The notes beneath the pieces were generated by a model. That model was not told the DNA's origin. It ran no database searches and saw nothing but the letters and a program-made list of their open reading frames with translations. From Friedmanniella luteola (GTDB taxonomy: Bacteria; Actinomycetota; Actinomycetes; Propionibacteriales; Propionibacteriaceae): DNA of 64,000 bases. Below are positions 1 through 9,000 of this stretch, piece after piece. The DNA is taken from contig NZ_LT629749.1 in the NCBI RefSeq assembly GCF_900105065.1, positions 868,001 through 932,000 of the forward strand, read 5' to 3'. Position numbers and translations under genes: made by a program. Numbering within the stretch: the stretch's first letter is position 1; each line of letters opens with the position of its first letter.

Positions 1-85
1 ACCGCGGCCCGGGGACGACTCCGGCTCACCACTTGACCGTGGGGCCGGACGCGGTCCCGCGTGCGGCCCTCAGAAGGGCAGACCC

Positions 86-1384
86 GTGTCTGGATCCTCG
101 CGCCGCACCTACGTCGTCGACACCTCCGTCCTGCTGAGCGACCCGCACGCCCTGCGGCGCTTCGCGGAGCACGACGTGATCCTCCCGATCGTGGTGATCA
201 CCGAGCTGGAGGCCAAGCGGCACCACGCGGAGCTCGGGTACTTCGCCCGTACCGCGCTGCGGTACCTCGACGACCTCCGGGTCAGCGCCGGCCGGCTGGA
301 CGCGCCCCTCCCGGTGAACGACCAGGGCGGCACCGTGCACGTCGAGCTCAACCACACCGACCCGACGGCGCTGCCGGACGGGTTCCGGCTCGGTGACAAC
401 GACTCGCGGATCCTGGCCGTCGCCCTGAACTTCGCCGCCGAGGGCCGCGACGTCACCCTCGTCTCCAAGGACCTGCCCATGCGGGTCAAGGCGTCGGCGG
501 TGGGCCTGCGGGCCGAGGAGTACCGCGCCGAGCTGGCCGTGTCCACCGAGTGGACGGGGATGACCGAGCTCGAGGTCGACGCGCAGCACGTCTCCGACCT
601 CTACGACCACGGCGTCGTCGACCTCGAGGAGGCGCGCGACCTGCCCTGCCACACGGGCGTCGTCCTGCTCGGCGGCAGCGGCTCGGCCCTGGCCCGGGTG
701 ACGCCCGGCAAGCAGCTCAAGCTGATCAAGGACCGCGACGCCTTCGGCCTGCACGGCCGCTCGGCCGAGCAGCGGGTGGCGCTGGACCTGCTGCTGGACC
801 CGGGCGTCGGGATCGTCTCGCTCGGCGGCCGGGCCGGCACCGGCAAGTCGGCGCTGGCGCTGTGCGCCGGCCTGGAGGCGGTGCTGGAGCGGCGCCAGCA
901 CGCCAAGGTCGTCGTGTTCCGGCCCCTCTACGCCGTCGGCGGCCAGGAGCTCGGTTACCTGCCGGGCAGCGAGGGCGAGAAGATGGCGCCCTGGGCCCAG
1001 GCGGTGTTCGACACCCTCGGCGCCATCACCTCCAAGGTGGTCATCGAGGAGGTGATGGAGCGGGGGCTGCTCGAGGTGCTGCCGCTGACCCACATCCGCG
1101 GCCGGTCCCTGCACGACTCGTTCGTGATCGTCGACGAGGCCCAGTCCCTGGAGCGCAACGTGCTGCTCACCGTGCTGAGCCGGATCGGCCAGGACTCCCG
1201 CGTCGTGCTCACCCACGACGTCGCCCAGCGCGACAACCTGCGGGTCGGCCGGCACGACGGCGTCGTCGCCGTCGTGGAGAAGCTCAAGGGCCACCCGCTG
1301 TTCGCCCACGTCACGCTGCACCGTTCCGAGCGCTCACCCATCGCCGCGCTGGTGACCGAGATGCTGGAGGACATCCCGGTCTGA
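86..1384 (+). CDS. PIN-PhoH fusion ATPase (PhoH2 type)
   Basis: 432-aa protein joining an N-terminal PIN ribonuclease-like domain (about residues 8-150, opening [12 protein letters not shown] with Asp12 as a likely metal ligand) to a C-terminal PhoH ATPase domain. The Walker A loop GRAGTGKS lies near residues 248-256 and the Walker B-like FVIVDEAQ near 347. Known PhoH2 proteins unwind and cleave RNA and are often toxin-antitoxin related. No small antitoxin ORF is evident just upstream, but only 85 nt are visible there. The GTG start is supported by GAAGGG at 73-78, 7 nt upstream. Family assignment is firm; the cellular role here is inferred. Confidence 0.93.
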   Translation: MSGSSRRTYVVDTSVLLSDPHALRRFAEHDVILPIVVITELEAKRHHAELGYFARTALRYLDDLRVSAGRLDAPLPVNDQGGTVHVELNHTDPTALPDGFRLGDNDSRILAVALNFAAEGRDVTLVSKDLPMRVKASAVGLRAEEYRAELAVSTEWTGMTELEVDAQHVSDLYDHGVVDLEEARDLPCHTGVVLLGGSGSALARVTPGKQLKLIKDRDAFGLHGRSAEQRVALDLLLDPGVGIVSLGGRAGTGKSALALCAGLEAVLERRQHAKVVVFRPLYAVGGQELGYLPGSEGEKMAPWAQAVFDTLGAITSKVVIEEVMERGLLEVLPLTHIRGRSLHDSFVIVDEAQSLERNVLLTVLSRIGQDSRVVLTHDVAQRDNLRVGRHDGVVAVVEKLKGHPLFAHVTLHRSERSPIAALVTEMLEDIPV

Positions 1385-1415
1385 TCACGGAGTGGCAACT
1401 CCTCACCTGGCGCCA

Positions 1416-1433
1416 CCGAAGATGTCACTTCGG
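1416..1433. promoter_or_regulatory. Small inverted repeat ahead of the transglycosylase gene
   Basis: CCGAAG and CTTCGG form a 6-bp perfect inverted repeat around a 6-nt loop, 26 nt before the GTG at 1460. It could be a weak terminator for the PhoH gene or an operator. There is no T-tract. Confidence 0.3.
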
Positions 1434-1459
1434 TAACGACGGTGTGGCATGGTTGACCG

Positions 1460-2275
1460 GTGCGTCGCCTCGTCCACCATGCCGCCATCGGCCTCGGCTG
1501 CACCGCTCTGGCGGTCAGCGCCGCGGTCGCCGGTCTCGGCAGCCCTGCCGCGACCGGGACGGCGATCGCCGTCCCGGTCCCGGTGACGTCCGCCAGCCAG
1601 CCGGCTGCCGACCCGGCCGCCGTGGCCTCCGAGCGGGCCGTCCGCGAGGCGGCGGCCAACCGGAGCGCCGAGCGGGAGCGCCTCGAGGCCGCCGTCGACC
1701 AGGCCGTCGAGCGCAGCCTCGCGCTGAGCACCGGCAGCCGGGCCGTGGCCGACCAGCAGGCCAAGATCGTGGCCCAGCGGAAGGCGAAGGCCGCGGCGGC
1801 GCAGCAGCGCAGGTCCGAGGCGAAGGCCCGGGCCAAGGCGGAGGCGAAGGCCGAGGCGAAGGCGGAGGCGGCACGGCGGAAGACCGAGGCCGCCCGGGCG
1901 AAGGCGGCGGCCGAGGCCGCCGAGAAGGCCCGCCGCGCACGGGTGGCGGCGCAGGGCTACGAGGCCGGCACCACCGACCCGCGCGAGATCGCGAAGCAGG
2001 TCCTGCAGAACAAGTTCGGCTACGGCGCCGACCAGTTCAGCTGCTTCAACAACATCATCATCCGCGAGAGCAACTGGGACATCGACGCCACCAACGCCAG
2101 CTCCGGGGCCTACGGCATCCCGCAGGCGCTGCCCGGCTCCAAGATGGCCAGCGTCGGCAGCGACTGGCGGACGAACCCCGCCACCCAGATCATCTGGGCG
2201 GTCGGCTACATGGACGACCGCTACGGCAGCCCCTGCCAGGCCTGGAGCTTCAAGAGCGCCAACGGCTGGTACTAG
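1460..2275 (+). CDS. Secreted transglycosylase-like protein with coiled coil
   Basis: 271 aa. A hydrophobic signal segment covers roughly residues 8-35. Residues ~55-165 are a long Ala/Lys/Arg/Glu-rich helical region with repeated KAEA units. The C-terminal domain (~175-271) looks like a lytic-transglycosylase fold: IRESNW with Glu203 as the likely catalytic acid, then SGAYGIPQ and a terminal cysteine-containing segment. Similar actinobacterial secreted proteins act on peptidoglycan. The rod may span or tether to the wall (inference). The start is a GTG with no clear ribosome-binding site. The gene stands alone between PhoH and a LacI-type regulator. Confidence 0.85.
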   Translation: MRRLVHHAAIGLGCTALAVSAAVAGLGSPAATGTAIAVPVPVTSASQPAADPAAVASERAVREAAANRSAERERLEAAVDQAVERSLALSTGSRAVADQQAKIVAQRKAKAAAAQQRRSEAKARAKAEAKAEAKAEAARRKTEAARAKAAAEAAEKARRARVAAQGYEAGTTDPREIAKQVLQNKFGYGADQFSCFNNIIIRESNWDIDATNASSGAYGIPQALPGSKMASVGSDWRTNPATQIIWAVGYMDDRYGSPCQAWSFKSANGWY

Positions 2276-2371
2276 GCAGCACGAGCCCTGGGTCCGCGCT
2301 CCGCGCGGTCCGGTCGTGGGCGGTGGGCCGCGCCGTTCCTCGTGGTGGCGGTCCGCACCCGCGTGACCCCC

Positions 2372-2377
2372 TAGCCT
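2372..2377 (+). promoter_or_regulatory. Leaderless-type -10 box for lacI-family gene
   Basis: TAGCCT lies 7 nt before the ATG at 2385, the spacing expected if transcription starts at the A of the start codon. Confidence 0.55.
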
Positions 2378-2384
2378 TCCGTGC

Positions 2385-3425
2385 ATGGCCCCGACGATCC
2401 ACGACGTCGCGCGGTTGGCCGAGGTGTCGATCAAGACGGTGTCCAACGTCCTCAACGACTACCCCCACGTCAGGCCCGCGACGAAGCAGCGGGTGCTCGA
2501 CGCCATCGCGACGCTCGGCTACACGCCGAACCTGACGGCGCGCGGGCTGCGCTCGGGGCGGACCGGGCTGATCAGCCTCGTCATCCCCGACCTGCGCAAC
2601 GCCTACTTCGCCGAGCTGGCGGACACCGTGATGCGGGCGGCGGAGGCGCAGGGCCTGTCGGTGGTCATCGCCCAGTCCGGGGGTGAGCGGGAGCGCGAGC
2701 TCGACCTGCTGCGCGGTACCCGGGCCCGGATGGTGGACGGCATCCTGTTCAGCGCCCTCGCGCTCGGGGAGCAGGACCACGACGTGCTGGCCGCCGTGCC
2801 ACGACCGCTCGTCCTGCTGGGGGAGCGCGTCCTGCACGGCCCCACCGACCACGTGACCATGCGCAACACCGAGGGCGCCCGCGCGGCGACCGCGCACCTG
2901 CTGGACCAGGGGCGTCGGCGGCTCGTCGCCCTCGGCACGACGACGGGTCCGGCGCCCGGGTCGGCCGCACTGCGGCTGGAGGGCTACCGGCAGGCCCACG
3001 CCGCGGCCGCCGTGCCCGTCGACCCCGCGCTCGTCGTCGGCGTCGACGGCTGGTTCCGCAGCACCGGGGCGGCCGCCGTCCGGGACGCCCTGAGCCGAGG
3101 GCTGACCTTCGACGGCGTGGTCGCCTTCAACGACGCCCTCGCCCTCGGAGCCATGCGCGTCCTGCAGGAGGCGGGGCGTCGGGTCCCCGAGGACGTCGCG
3201 CTGATCGGCTTCGACGACCTCGACGAGACCCGGTACAGCCTGCCGACCCTGTCCACCGTCGACCCCGGCCGGCAGGAGATCGCCGAGGTGGCGGTCCGCT
3301 ACCTCAAGGAGCGGATCGACGCCGGCTCCGCCGAGCTGCCGCCGCGGGACCACCTCACCGCGTTCCGGGTGGTCGTGCGCGAGTCCTCGAGCCCGGTCGT
3401 CGCCGGCGCCACCCGCCCGGCTTGA
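2385..3425 (+). CDS. LacI-family transcriptional regulator
   Basis: 346 aa, the usual LacI/GalR length. The N-terminal helix-turn-helix (residues ~2-24, TIHDVARLAEVSIKTVSNVL) is followed by a periplasmic-binding-protein-like effector domain with typical segments such as ISLVIPDLRNAYF and DVALIGFDDLD. The neighbour 98 nt downstream is a GH51 arabinofuranosidase with a LacI-like operator in its leader, so this is most likely a local repressor of arabinoside utilisation responding to a sugar (inference). The ATG is chosen because a TAGCCT box lies 7 nt upstream and the HTH begins at residue 2. Confidence 0.93.
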   Translation: MAPTIHDVARLAEVSIKTVSNVLNDYPHVRPATKQRVLDAIATLGYTPNLTARGLRSGRTGLISLVIPDLRNAYFAELADTVMRAAEAQGLSVVIAQSGGERERELDLLRGTRARMVDGILFSALALGEQDHDVLAAVPRPLVLLGERVLHGPTDHVTMRNTEGARAATAHLLDQGRRRLVALGTTTGPAPGSAALRLEGYRQAHAAAAVPVDPALVVGVDGWFRSTGAAAVRDALSRGLTFDGVVAFNDALALGAMRVLQEAGRRVPEDVALIGFDDLDETRYSLPTLSTVDPGRQEIAEVAVRYLKERIDAGSAELPPRDHLTAFRVVVRESSSPVVAGATRPA

Positions 3426-3451
3426 CCCTGGCCGACGGCCTCGGCCAGACT

Positions 3452-3474
3452 GTTCTACAACGTTTACCTAGAAC
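3452..3474. promoter_or_regulatory. Putative LacI-family operator
   Basis: GTTCTA and TAGAAC form a 6-bp perfect inverted repeat spaced by 11 nt. The spacer contains the palindrome AACGTT (3459-3464), a common core of LacI/GalR operators. It sits between the lacI-type gene and the arabinofuranosidase, about 50 nt before its ATG. Confidence 0.55.
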
Positions 3475-3522
3475 GTCGGAGGAGCGTCGCGCCGCTCCTC
3501 GCACTCCGTCGAAGAGGACATC

Positions 3523-5034
3523 ATGCCTGCTGCTGAGCTCACGCTCGACCCGCACTTCACCGTCGGCCCCGTCTCGCGCCGGGTCTTCGGTTCCTTCGTC
3601 GAGCACCTCGGCCGCTGCGTCTACGACGGGATCTACGAGCCGGGCCACCCCACCGCCGACGCCGAGGGCTTCCGCACCGACGTCATGGACCTGGTCCGGG
3701 AGCTCGGCGTCTCGGCGATCCGCTACCCGGGCGGCAACTTCGTGTCCGGCTTCCGCTGGGAGGACTCCGTCGGCCCCCGCGAGCAGCGGCCGGCCCGGCT
3801 GGACCTGGCCTGGCACTCCACCGAGTCCAACCAGGTGGGGCTGGACGAGTTCGCCGGCTGGTGCGCGCAGGTCGGCAGCGAGCTGATGTACGCGGTCAAC
3901 CTCGGCACGCGGGGCGTGCTGGAGGCCGTGGACGTCCTCGAGTACGCCAACATCCGCTCGGGCACGGCGCTGTCGGACGCCCGCGTCGCCAACGGGCACG
4001 CGGAGCCCTACCGGGTGAAGATGTGGTGCCTGGGCAACGAGATGGACGGGCCGTGGCAGCTCGGCCACCGCAACGCCGAGGACTACGGCAAGCTCGCCTC
4101 GCAGACGGCCAAGGCGATGCGCCAGCTGGACCCCGACCTGGAGCTGGTCGCCTGCGGCAGCTCGAGCGCGAAGATGCCGACCTTCGGCGCCTGGGAGCAC
4201 ACCGTCCTGCTGCACACCTACGACGACGTCGACTACATCTCCTGCCACGCCTACTACGAGGAGCTGCAGGGCGACACCGCCAGCTTCCTCGCCTCGGCCA
4301 CCAACATGGACCACTTCATCGAGTCCGTGGTGGCCACCGCCGACACGGTCCGGGCGACGCTGGGCCGCCAGAAGCGGATCAAGATCTCCTTCGACGAGTG
4401 GAACGTCTGGTACAACACCCGCTACCACGAGGTCGACCAGATCACCGACATCGAGCAGTGGCCGACGGCGCCGCGGCTGCTCGAGGACATCTACTCCGTG
4501 CTCGACGCCGTGGTCTTCGGCAACCTGATGATCTCGCTGCTCAAGCACGCCGACCGGGTCACCTCGGCGTCGCTGGCCCAGCTGGTCAACGTCATCGCCC
4601 CGATCATGACCGAGCCCGGCGGGGACACCTGGCGGCAGACGACCTTCTTCCCCTTCGCCCTCACCTCCCGGCTGGCGGTCGGCGAGGCGCTGGACGTCAA
4701 GCTGAGCACCGAGACCTACCAGACGGCCGTCTACGGCGAGGTGCCGCTGGTCGACGCCGTCGCCACCCACGACGCCGCCAGCGGGCGGACGGCGATCTTC
4801 CTGGTGAACCGCAGCCTCGACGCGGCCACCACGGTCACCGTCGACGTCAGCCACCTCAGCGCGGTGTCGGTGCTGGAGACCCACACCCTCGCCGACGACG
4901 ACATCTACGCGAAGAACACCCTGGAGGACCAGGAGCGGGTGGGGGTGCGGCCGAACGACAGCGTCACGGTCGCCGACGGCCGGCTCACCGTCGAGCTGCC
5001 CGCCGTCTCCTGGACCGCGATCGCCCTCGGCTGA
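3523..5034 (+). CDS. Alpha-L-arabinofuranosidase, GH51
   Basis: 503-aa glycoside hydrolase family 51 enzyme that releases terminal L-arabinofuranose from arabinan or arabinoxylan fragments. The acid/base is Glu173 in WCLGNEMDG and the nucleophile is Glu292 in ISFDEWNVWY, the expected retaining pair. The N-terminal motif VSRRVFGSFVEHLGR is also typical. There is no signal peptide, so it probably acts in the cytoplasm on imported oligosaccharides. The start is supported by GAAGAGGA ending 5 nt upstream. The adjacent LacI-type gene and operator-like repeat suggest local repression. No sugar transporter is linked in this window. Confidence 0.95.
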   Translation: MPAAELTLDPHFTVGPVSRRVFGSFVEHLGRCVYDGIYEPGHPTADAEGFRTDVMDLVRELGVSAIRYPGGNFVSGFRWEDSVGPREQRPARLDLAWHSTESNQVGLDEFAGWCAQVGSELMYAVNLGTRGVLEAVDVLEYANIRSGTALSDARVANGHAEPYRVKMWCLGNEMDGPWQLGHRNAEDYGKLASQTAKAMRQLDPDLELVACGSSSAKMPTFGAWEHTVLLHTYDDVDYISCHAYYEELQGDTASFLASATNMDHFIESVVATADTVRATLGRQKRIKISFDEWNVWYNTRYHEVDQITDIEQWPTAPRLLEDIYSVLDAVVFGNLMISLLKHADRVTSASLAQLVNVIAPIMTEPGGDTWRQTTFFPFALTSRLAVGEALDVKLSTETYQTAVYGEVPLVDAVATHDAASGRTAIFLVNRSLDAATTVTVDVSHLSAVSVLETHTLADDDIYAKNTLEDQERVGVRPNDSVTVADGRLTVELPAVSWTAIALG

Positions 5035-5037
5035 GAA

Positions 5038-5081
5038 ACTGCCGCGTTCCCCCGGCGGGGGAGGCCGTCGCTCACTAGAGT
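5038..5081 (+). promoter_or_regulatory. Hairpin and -10-like box before the VOC gene
   Basis: A CCCCC-GGC-GGGGG stem-loop (about 5048-5062) follows the arabinofuranosidase stop and may end its transcript. A TAGAGT box at 5076-5081 could start a short leader for the VOC gene, whose ribosome-binding site AGGAG is at 5105-5109. Confidence 0.35.
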
Positions 5082-5114
5082 CCGGAGTCCCAGACCCGCG
5101 ACCTAGGAGCAGCG

Positions 5115-5528
5115 ATGGCCTCCCTCCTCACCCCCTACCTGAGCTTCCGCGACACCGCCCGACCGGCCCTGGAGTTCTACCAGCAGGTGTTCGGCGGCGA
5201 GCTCACCATCAACACGTTCGGTGAGTACGGCATGGCCGACGGCGACGCGGCCGGCCACGTGATGCACGGCCAGCTCGAGACGCCGAGCGGCTACACCCTG
5301 ATGGCCGCCGACACCCCGCCCGGGATGGACGTCGCCGAGGGCAGCGCGATCACCGTGTGCCTCAGCGGTGACGACGTCGACGACCTCCGCCGCTTCTTCG
5401 CCGGCCTGGCCGAGGGCGGCACGGTGACCATGCCGCTGGAGAAGCAGATGTGGGGCGACGAGTACGGCGCCTGCACCGACAAGTTCGGCGTCAGCTGGAT
5501 GGCCAACATCGCGGTCCCGGAGGGCTGA
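5115..5528 (+). CDS. VOC/PhnB-like (glyoxalase-fold) protein
   Basis: 137 aa. It begins with the PhnB-type pattern PYLSFRDTARPALEFYQQVF and ends FGVSWMANIAVP, matching the PhnB/3-demethylubiquinone-methyltransferase-like branch of the vicinal-oxygen-chelate superfamily. These are small cytoplasmic metal-binding or resistance-type proteins. Substrate cannot be assigned from sequence. The ATG follows AGGAG at 5105-5109 with 5 nt spacing. It is convergent with the fumarase gene. Confidence 0.85.
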   Translation: MASLLTPYLSFRDTARPALEFYQQVFGGELTINTFGEYGMADGDAAGHVMHGQLETPSGYTLMAADTPPGMDVAEGSAITVCLSGDDVDDLRRFFAGLAEGGTVTMPLEKQMWGDEYGACTDKFGVSWMANIAVPEG

Positions 5529-5619
5529 GCCCGGCACCGACCCACCCGCCCGACCCACCTACCCGCCCGCCGTACGCGCCCGCCCGACGCGCCCGCCCGG
5601 TCGACCCGGGCTCACTCGG

Positions 5620-5703
5620 GTCCCCCACTTCACACCCCTCCGGTGCACGTCACACCCCGTGCAGAGGGTGCGCGGACCACCGCAGGGGTGTGAAGTGGGG
5701 GAC
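5620..5703. terminator. Long perfect hairpin between convergent genes
   Basis: A 20-bp perfect inverted repeat (5620-5639 with 5684-5703). After one mismatch it continues with CGGTG/CACCG at 5641-5645 and 5678-5682, giving about 26 bp of near-perfect stem. It lies between the VOC gene and the convergent fumarase gene, so a bidirectional terminator is likely. There is no T-tract. Its length exceeds the other terminators in the window, so a small mobile or REP-like element is an alternative. Confidence 0.6.
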
Positions 5704-5774
5704 AGGCGGCGGCCCGGGGGGCCCGGCAGGCCGACGGCGCGGGTGGGGCGGGTGGGGCGCCCGCCGGCCCGGCG

Positions 5775-7169
5775 TCAGAGGGCCGGGCGGGTCATCGAGA
5801 GGACGTCGAGGGCGGCGTCGAGCTGGTCCTCGGTGAGCCGGCCCTCGGTGACGAAGCCGCGCTCGATCACCACCTCGCGGATCGTCTTGTTCTCCTTCAG
5901 CGCCGCCTTCGCGACGGCGGCCGCGTTCTCGTAGCCGATGTACTTGTTGAGCGGGGTGACGATCGAGGGCGAGGACTCGGCCAGGAAGCGGCAGTGCTCG
6001 ACGTTGGCGGTGATGCCGTCGACGCACCGGTCCGCGAAGAGCCGGCTGACGTTGGCCAGCAGCCGGACCGACTCCAGCAGGTTGCGCGCCATCACCGGCA
6101 GCATGACGTTCAGCTCGAACGCCCCGGCGGCACCGGAGAAGGCGACGGCGGCGTCGTTGCCGATGACCTGGGCGCAGACCTGGGTCATGGCCTCCGACAG
6201 CACCGGGTTGACCTTGCCCGGCATGATCGACGACCCCGGCTGCAGGTCCGGCAGCGCGATCTCGCCGAGCCCGGCGCGCGGGCCCGAGCCCATCCACCGG
6301 ATGTCGTTGGCGATCTTGTTGAGCCCGACGGCGATGGTGCGCAGCGCGCCCGAGGCCTCGACGAGGGCGTCGCGGGCGCCCTGGGCCTCGAAGTGGTTCC
6401 GGGCCTCGGTGAACGGCAGCCCGCTCTGCTCGGCGATGATCCCGATCACCGACGCGGCGAACCCGGGCGGGGTGTTGATGCCGGTGCCGACGGCGGTGCC
6501 GCCCAGCGGCAGCTCGGCGACGCGGGGGAGGACCGCCTGCACGCGCTCGACGCCGTAGCGGACCTGCGCGGCGTAGCCGCCGAACTCCTGGCCGAGGGTC
6601 ACGGGGGTGGCGTCCATGAGGTGGGTCCGGCCGCTCTTGACCACCGCGGCGAACTCGGTGGCCTTCGCCTCCAGCGAGCGCTCGAGGTGCTGCAGCGCCG
6701 GGACGAGGTCCTGGACCAGGCTCTGGGTGGCGGCGATGTGGATCGCGCTGGGGAACACGTCGTTGCTGGACTGTGAGGCGTTGACGTGGTCGTTGGGGTG
6801 CACGCCGTCGGCCACGGCCGGAGAGGCGAGCGAGGCGATGACCTCGTTGGTGTTCATGTTGCTCGAGGTGCCCGACCCGGTTTGGAAGACGTCGATCGGG
6901 AACTGGGCGTCGTGCGCTCCGGCCGCCACGGCGGTCGCGGCCTCGACGATGGCGGCCGCGCGCTCCTCGCTGATGACGCCGAGCCGGGCGTTGGTGAGGG
7001 CCGCGGCACCCTTGATCTGGCCGAGGGCCGCGATCAGGGCCGGGTCGATCGGCACCCCGGAGATCGGGAAGTTCTCGACCGCGCGCTGGGTCTGCGCCTT
7101 CCACAGGGCCTGGGCGGGGACCCGGACCTCGCCCATGGTGTCGTGCTCGATGCGGAAGTCCTCAGCCAT
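5775..7169 (-). CDS. fumC: Class II fumarate hydratase (alternative separate start)
   Basis: 464 aa from ATG 7169, the normal length for FumC. It interconverts fumarate and malate in the TCA cycle. The family signature [11 protein letters not shown] begins at residue 312, and the N-terminus [16 protein letters not shown] is the standard fumarase opening. The region [17 protein letters not shown], containing the substrate-binding His, is present. If translated alone it has only a weak ribosome-binding site (AGGG about 13 nt upstream), so expression may depend on the upstream methyltransferase frame. Function is certain; the start is uncertain because the upstream frame runs in without a stop. 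Confidence 0.93.
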   Translation of the reverse strand: MAEDFRIEHDTMGEVRVPAQALWKAQTQRAVENFPISGVPIDPALIAALGQIKGAAALTNARLGVISEERAAAIVEAATAVAAGAHDAQFPIDVFQTGSGTSSNMNTNEVIASLASPAVADGVHPNDHVNASQSSNDVFPSAIHIAATQSLVQDLVPALQHLERSLEAKATEFAAVVKSGRTHLMDATPVTLGQEFGGYAAQVRYGVERVQAVLPRVAELPLGGTAVGTGINTPPGFAASVIGIIAEQSGLPFTEARNHFEAQGARDALVEASGALRTIAVGLNKIANDIRWMGSGPRAGLGEIALPDLQPGSSIMPGKVNPVLSEAMTQVCAQVIGNDAAVAFSGAAGAFELNVMLPVMARNLLESVRLLANVSRLFADRCVDGITANVEHCRFLAESSPSIVTPLNKYIGYENAAAVAKAALKENKTIREVVIERGFVTEGRLTEDQLDAALDVLSMTRPAL

Positions 7170-7913
7170 GCGCTCATTCTGCCCTGGGCGCGCGAGCGCG
7201 GCCCCACCCGGACCGGCACCCACCGACGCCGGCCGCCGCAGCGTGAGCACGACGTAGGAGAAGCGCCGGCCCTCCCGCTCGACGGCGTAGCGGTGCTCGC
7301 GGGCCGAGCCGTCGAGCCGCCGCAGCCGCGCCAGCAGCGCCGGAGCCGGCCCCTGGCACCACAGCGCGAGCACCCCGCCCGGAGTCAGGGCGGCCCGCGC
7401 CGCGCTGAGCGTCGCCTCCTCGTACAGACCGGCGTTGTGGGCGTGGATGAGGAAGTCCGGGCCGTTGTCGACGTCGAGGAGGACGGCGTCCCACGGCCCG
7501 GTGGCGGCTCCGCCGCCGCTCAGGGTCGCGGCCACGTCCCCGACGTGCAGCCGGGTCCGCGGGTCGCCCGCGACCCGGGCGAGCAGCGGCGTCACCCCCG
7601 CCCGGGCCCAGCCGACCAGGTGCGGGTCGAGCTCGACGACGTCGACCCGGGACGGTCCCGGCACGTGCTCGAGCACCGCGGCCGCGGTGTAGCCCAGGCC
7701 GAGGCCGCCGACCAGCACGGCCCCGCGCGCGCCGGCGGCGAAGCCGGCCAGCTCCAGCTCGCTGCTCGTCTCGGTGCTGTCCATCGCGAACACCCCGTTG
7801 ACCACCAGCTCGTGGACCACCGTGCCGTCGGGCCGGCGACGCTCGCGGAGCAGCGTCTCGCCGTGCGGCCCGGCGCCGTGTCCCAGGGTGCGCAGCTCGT
7901 CCACGTCGCCCAT
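5775..7913 (-). CDS. Single frame: spermidine-synthase-like methyltransferase + class II fumarase
   Basis: From ATG 7913 the frame stays open for 712 codons. Residues 1-248 are a spermidine/spermine-synthase-like SAM-fold domain: GGLGLG at 69-74, then [24 protein letters not shown] and [10 protein letters not shown]. Residues 249-712 are a complete class II fumarase. No stop codon separates them, so a fusion is the literal reading. One extra G in the G4 run at 7202-7205 would instead end the first gene with TGA 4 nt before the fumarase ATG. An indel, in the genome or in the assembly, is therefore a real alternative. ATG 7913 is preferred over GTG 7979, which lies inside a terminator hairpin. 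Confidence 0.6.
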   Translation of the reverse strand: MGDVDELRTLGHGAGPHGETLLRERRRPDGTVVHELVVNGVFAMDSTETSSELELAGFAAGARGAVLVGGLGLGYTAAAVLEHVPGPSRVDVVELDPHLVGWARAGVTPLLARVAGDPRTRLHVGDVAATLSGGGAATGPWDAVLLDVDNGPDFLIHAHNAGLYEEATLSAARAALTPGGVLALWCQGPAPALLARLRRLDGSAREHRYAVEREGRRFSYVVLTLRRPASVGAGPGGAALARPGQNERMAEDFRIEHDTMGEVRVPAQALWKAQTQRAVENFPISGVPIDPALIAALGQIKGAAALTNARLGVISEERAAAIVEAATAVAAGAHDAQFPIDVFQTGSGTSSNMNTNEVIASLASPAVADGVHPNDHVNASQSSNDVFPSAIHIAATQSLVQDLVPALQHLERSLEAKATEFAAVVKSGRTHLMDATPVTLGQEFGGYAAQVRYGVERVQAVLPRVAELPLGGTAVGTGINTPPGFAASVIGIIAEQSGLPFTEARNHFEAQGARDALVEASGALRTIAVGLNKIANDIRWMGSGPRAGLGEIALPDLQPGSSIMPGKVNPVLSEAMTQVCAQVIGNDAAVAFSGAAGAFELNVMLPVMARNLLESVRLLANVSRLFADRCVDGITANVEHCRFLAESSPSIVTPLNKYIGYENAAAVAKAALKENKTIREVVIERGFVTEGRLTEDQLDAALDVLSMTRPAL

Positions 7914-7968
7914 GGTGCCGGAGCGGCGGCCGGCGCCGTCCCCATCACCGGGTCGCGGCCCGGATGCA

Positions 7969-8004
7969 CGTCGAGGCACCTCCGACGGGGGAGGTGCCTC
8001 GACG
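7969..8004 (-). terminator. Intrinsic-type terminator after the sigma-factor gene
   Basis: 15-bp perfect arms (7969-7983 and 7990-8004) around a 6-nt loop, 39 nt past the sigma-factor stop on the minus strand. It has a GC-rich stem and no clear U-tract, as is common in actinomycetes. Confidence 0.7.
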
Positions 8005-8042
8005 GCGTTCGTGGTGGTGGCCGACGGCCGGGATCGCTTCGG

Positions 8043-8945
8043 TCAGCTGGCGAGCTGGAAGCTCTCGTCGTCGCTCAGGTACTGGCGCAGGGAGCGCAGC
8101 ACCCGGACCAGCCACCGGGAGATCTGCATCTGGCTGACGCCGAACTCCTCGGCGATCTCGCGCTGGCTGAGCTCGGAGTAGAAGCGGAGGTAGACCAGCC
8201 GCTGGTCCCGCTCGCTGAGCTGCTGGTAGGCGGGCTGCAGGGTGAGAGCGGTCTCGACGTGGTCGTAGCGGCTCTCGACCTCCGACAGGCTCTCCCCGAG
8301 CGACTCCGCCCGCTGGCCCACCGGCACGTCGAGCGACGCCGCCTGGAAGCAGCCGTCGACCTGGCGCGCGGCCCGGATCTCGGACTCGCTGAGCTCCAGG
8401 TGCTGCGCGAGCTCGGGGATGGTCGGCCAGCGCAGCAGCTCGTGCGTGAGGTCCTCACGGGCGCGGGCGATGACGGCGGCGTGCTCCTGGATGCAGCGCG
8501 GCGGCTTGACCGACCACGCACGGTCTCGGAAGTGGCGGCGGATGACGCCCATCATCGTGGGCAGCGCGAAGCCCAGGAACGAACCCAGCGACGGGTCGTA
8601 GCGGACGCTGGCCTCGACGAGGCCGACCCGGGCCACCTGGACGAGGTCCTGGTGGTCCTGACCGCGGCCGGCGTAGTGCCGGGCGACGCCGTCGGCGGCG
8701 TCGAGGTGGAGCAGCACGAGCCGGCGCCGGATGACCCGGCCGCCCGCCTCGTCGGCCGCGAGCAGCTGCGCCGTCAGCTCCGCGGAGCGCTCGCGCCGCA
8801 GCTGCGGGTTGCGCTCGGTGGGCTCGTAGACGTCGTCCAGCTCGTCCGGCTGGGCGGCGGGCTCGGAGACGTCGTCGAGGGCCACGGGGGCCGGGTCGAC
8901 CAGGGCGCGGGATCGGGAACGGGAGGTGGAGATGGTGCTCGACAT
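8043..8945 (-). CDS. SigB/SigF/SigG-family RNA polymerase sigma factor
   Basis: 300 aa. Region 2 contains DLVQVARVGLVEASVRYDPS, region 3 follows, and region 4 has a C-terminal helix-turn-helix SQREIAEEFGVSQMQISRW. This is the pattern of stress/sporulation sigma factors of the SigB/F/G branch. No anti-sigma kinase (RsbW-like) or anti-anti-sigma gene adjoins it, so post-translational control would have to come from elsewhere. The divergent gene cluster beginning at 9325 carries a SigF-consensus promoter and is a plausible direct target. A 12-bp palindrome lies about 70 nt upstream of the ATG. Confidence 0.93.
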   Translation of the reverse strand: MSSTISTSRSRSRALVDPAPVALDDVSEPAAQPDELDDVYEPTERNPQLRRERSAELTAQLLAADEAGGRVIRRRLVLLHLDAADGVARHYAGRGQDHQDLVQVARVGLVEASVRYDPSLGSFLGFALPTMMGVIRRHFRDRAWSVKPPRCIQEHAAVIARAREDLTHELLRWPTIPELAQHLELSESEIRAARQVDGCFQAASLDVPVGQRAESLGESLSEVESRYDHVETALTLQPAYQQLSERDQRLVYLRFYSELSQREIAEEFGVSQMQISRWLVRVLRSLRQYLSDDESFQLAS

Positions 8946-9000
8946 GGGACCGCCTACAGGGAGGTGGGGATGTCGGCAGACTGCTCAACCGCTGGACCGA

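Noticed and set aside
26-1321. Long minus-strand frame antisense to the PhoH gene
   Set aside because: Shadow of a confirmed gene; no domain resemblance. The end at about 26-45 (GPTVKW) was considered as the tail of an upstream gene but too little sequence is visible.
1385-1459. c-di-AMP-type (ydaO) riboswitch before the transglycosylase gene
   Set aside because: Only 75 nt are available and the expected conserved stems are absent; only a 6-bp inverted repeat is seen.
3355-4884. 509-codon frame antisense to the arabinofuranosidase gene
   Set aside because: Low-complexity composition with no motifs; the sense gene has both catalytic glutamates.
7914-7979. Earlier GTG start (7979) for the methyltransferase-fumarase frame
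   Set aside because: It lies inside the 15-bp terminator hairpin of the sigma-factor gene, and the extra residues are Pro/Arg/Gly-rich without homology.
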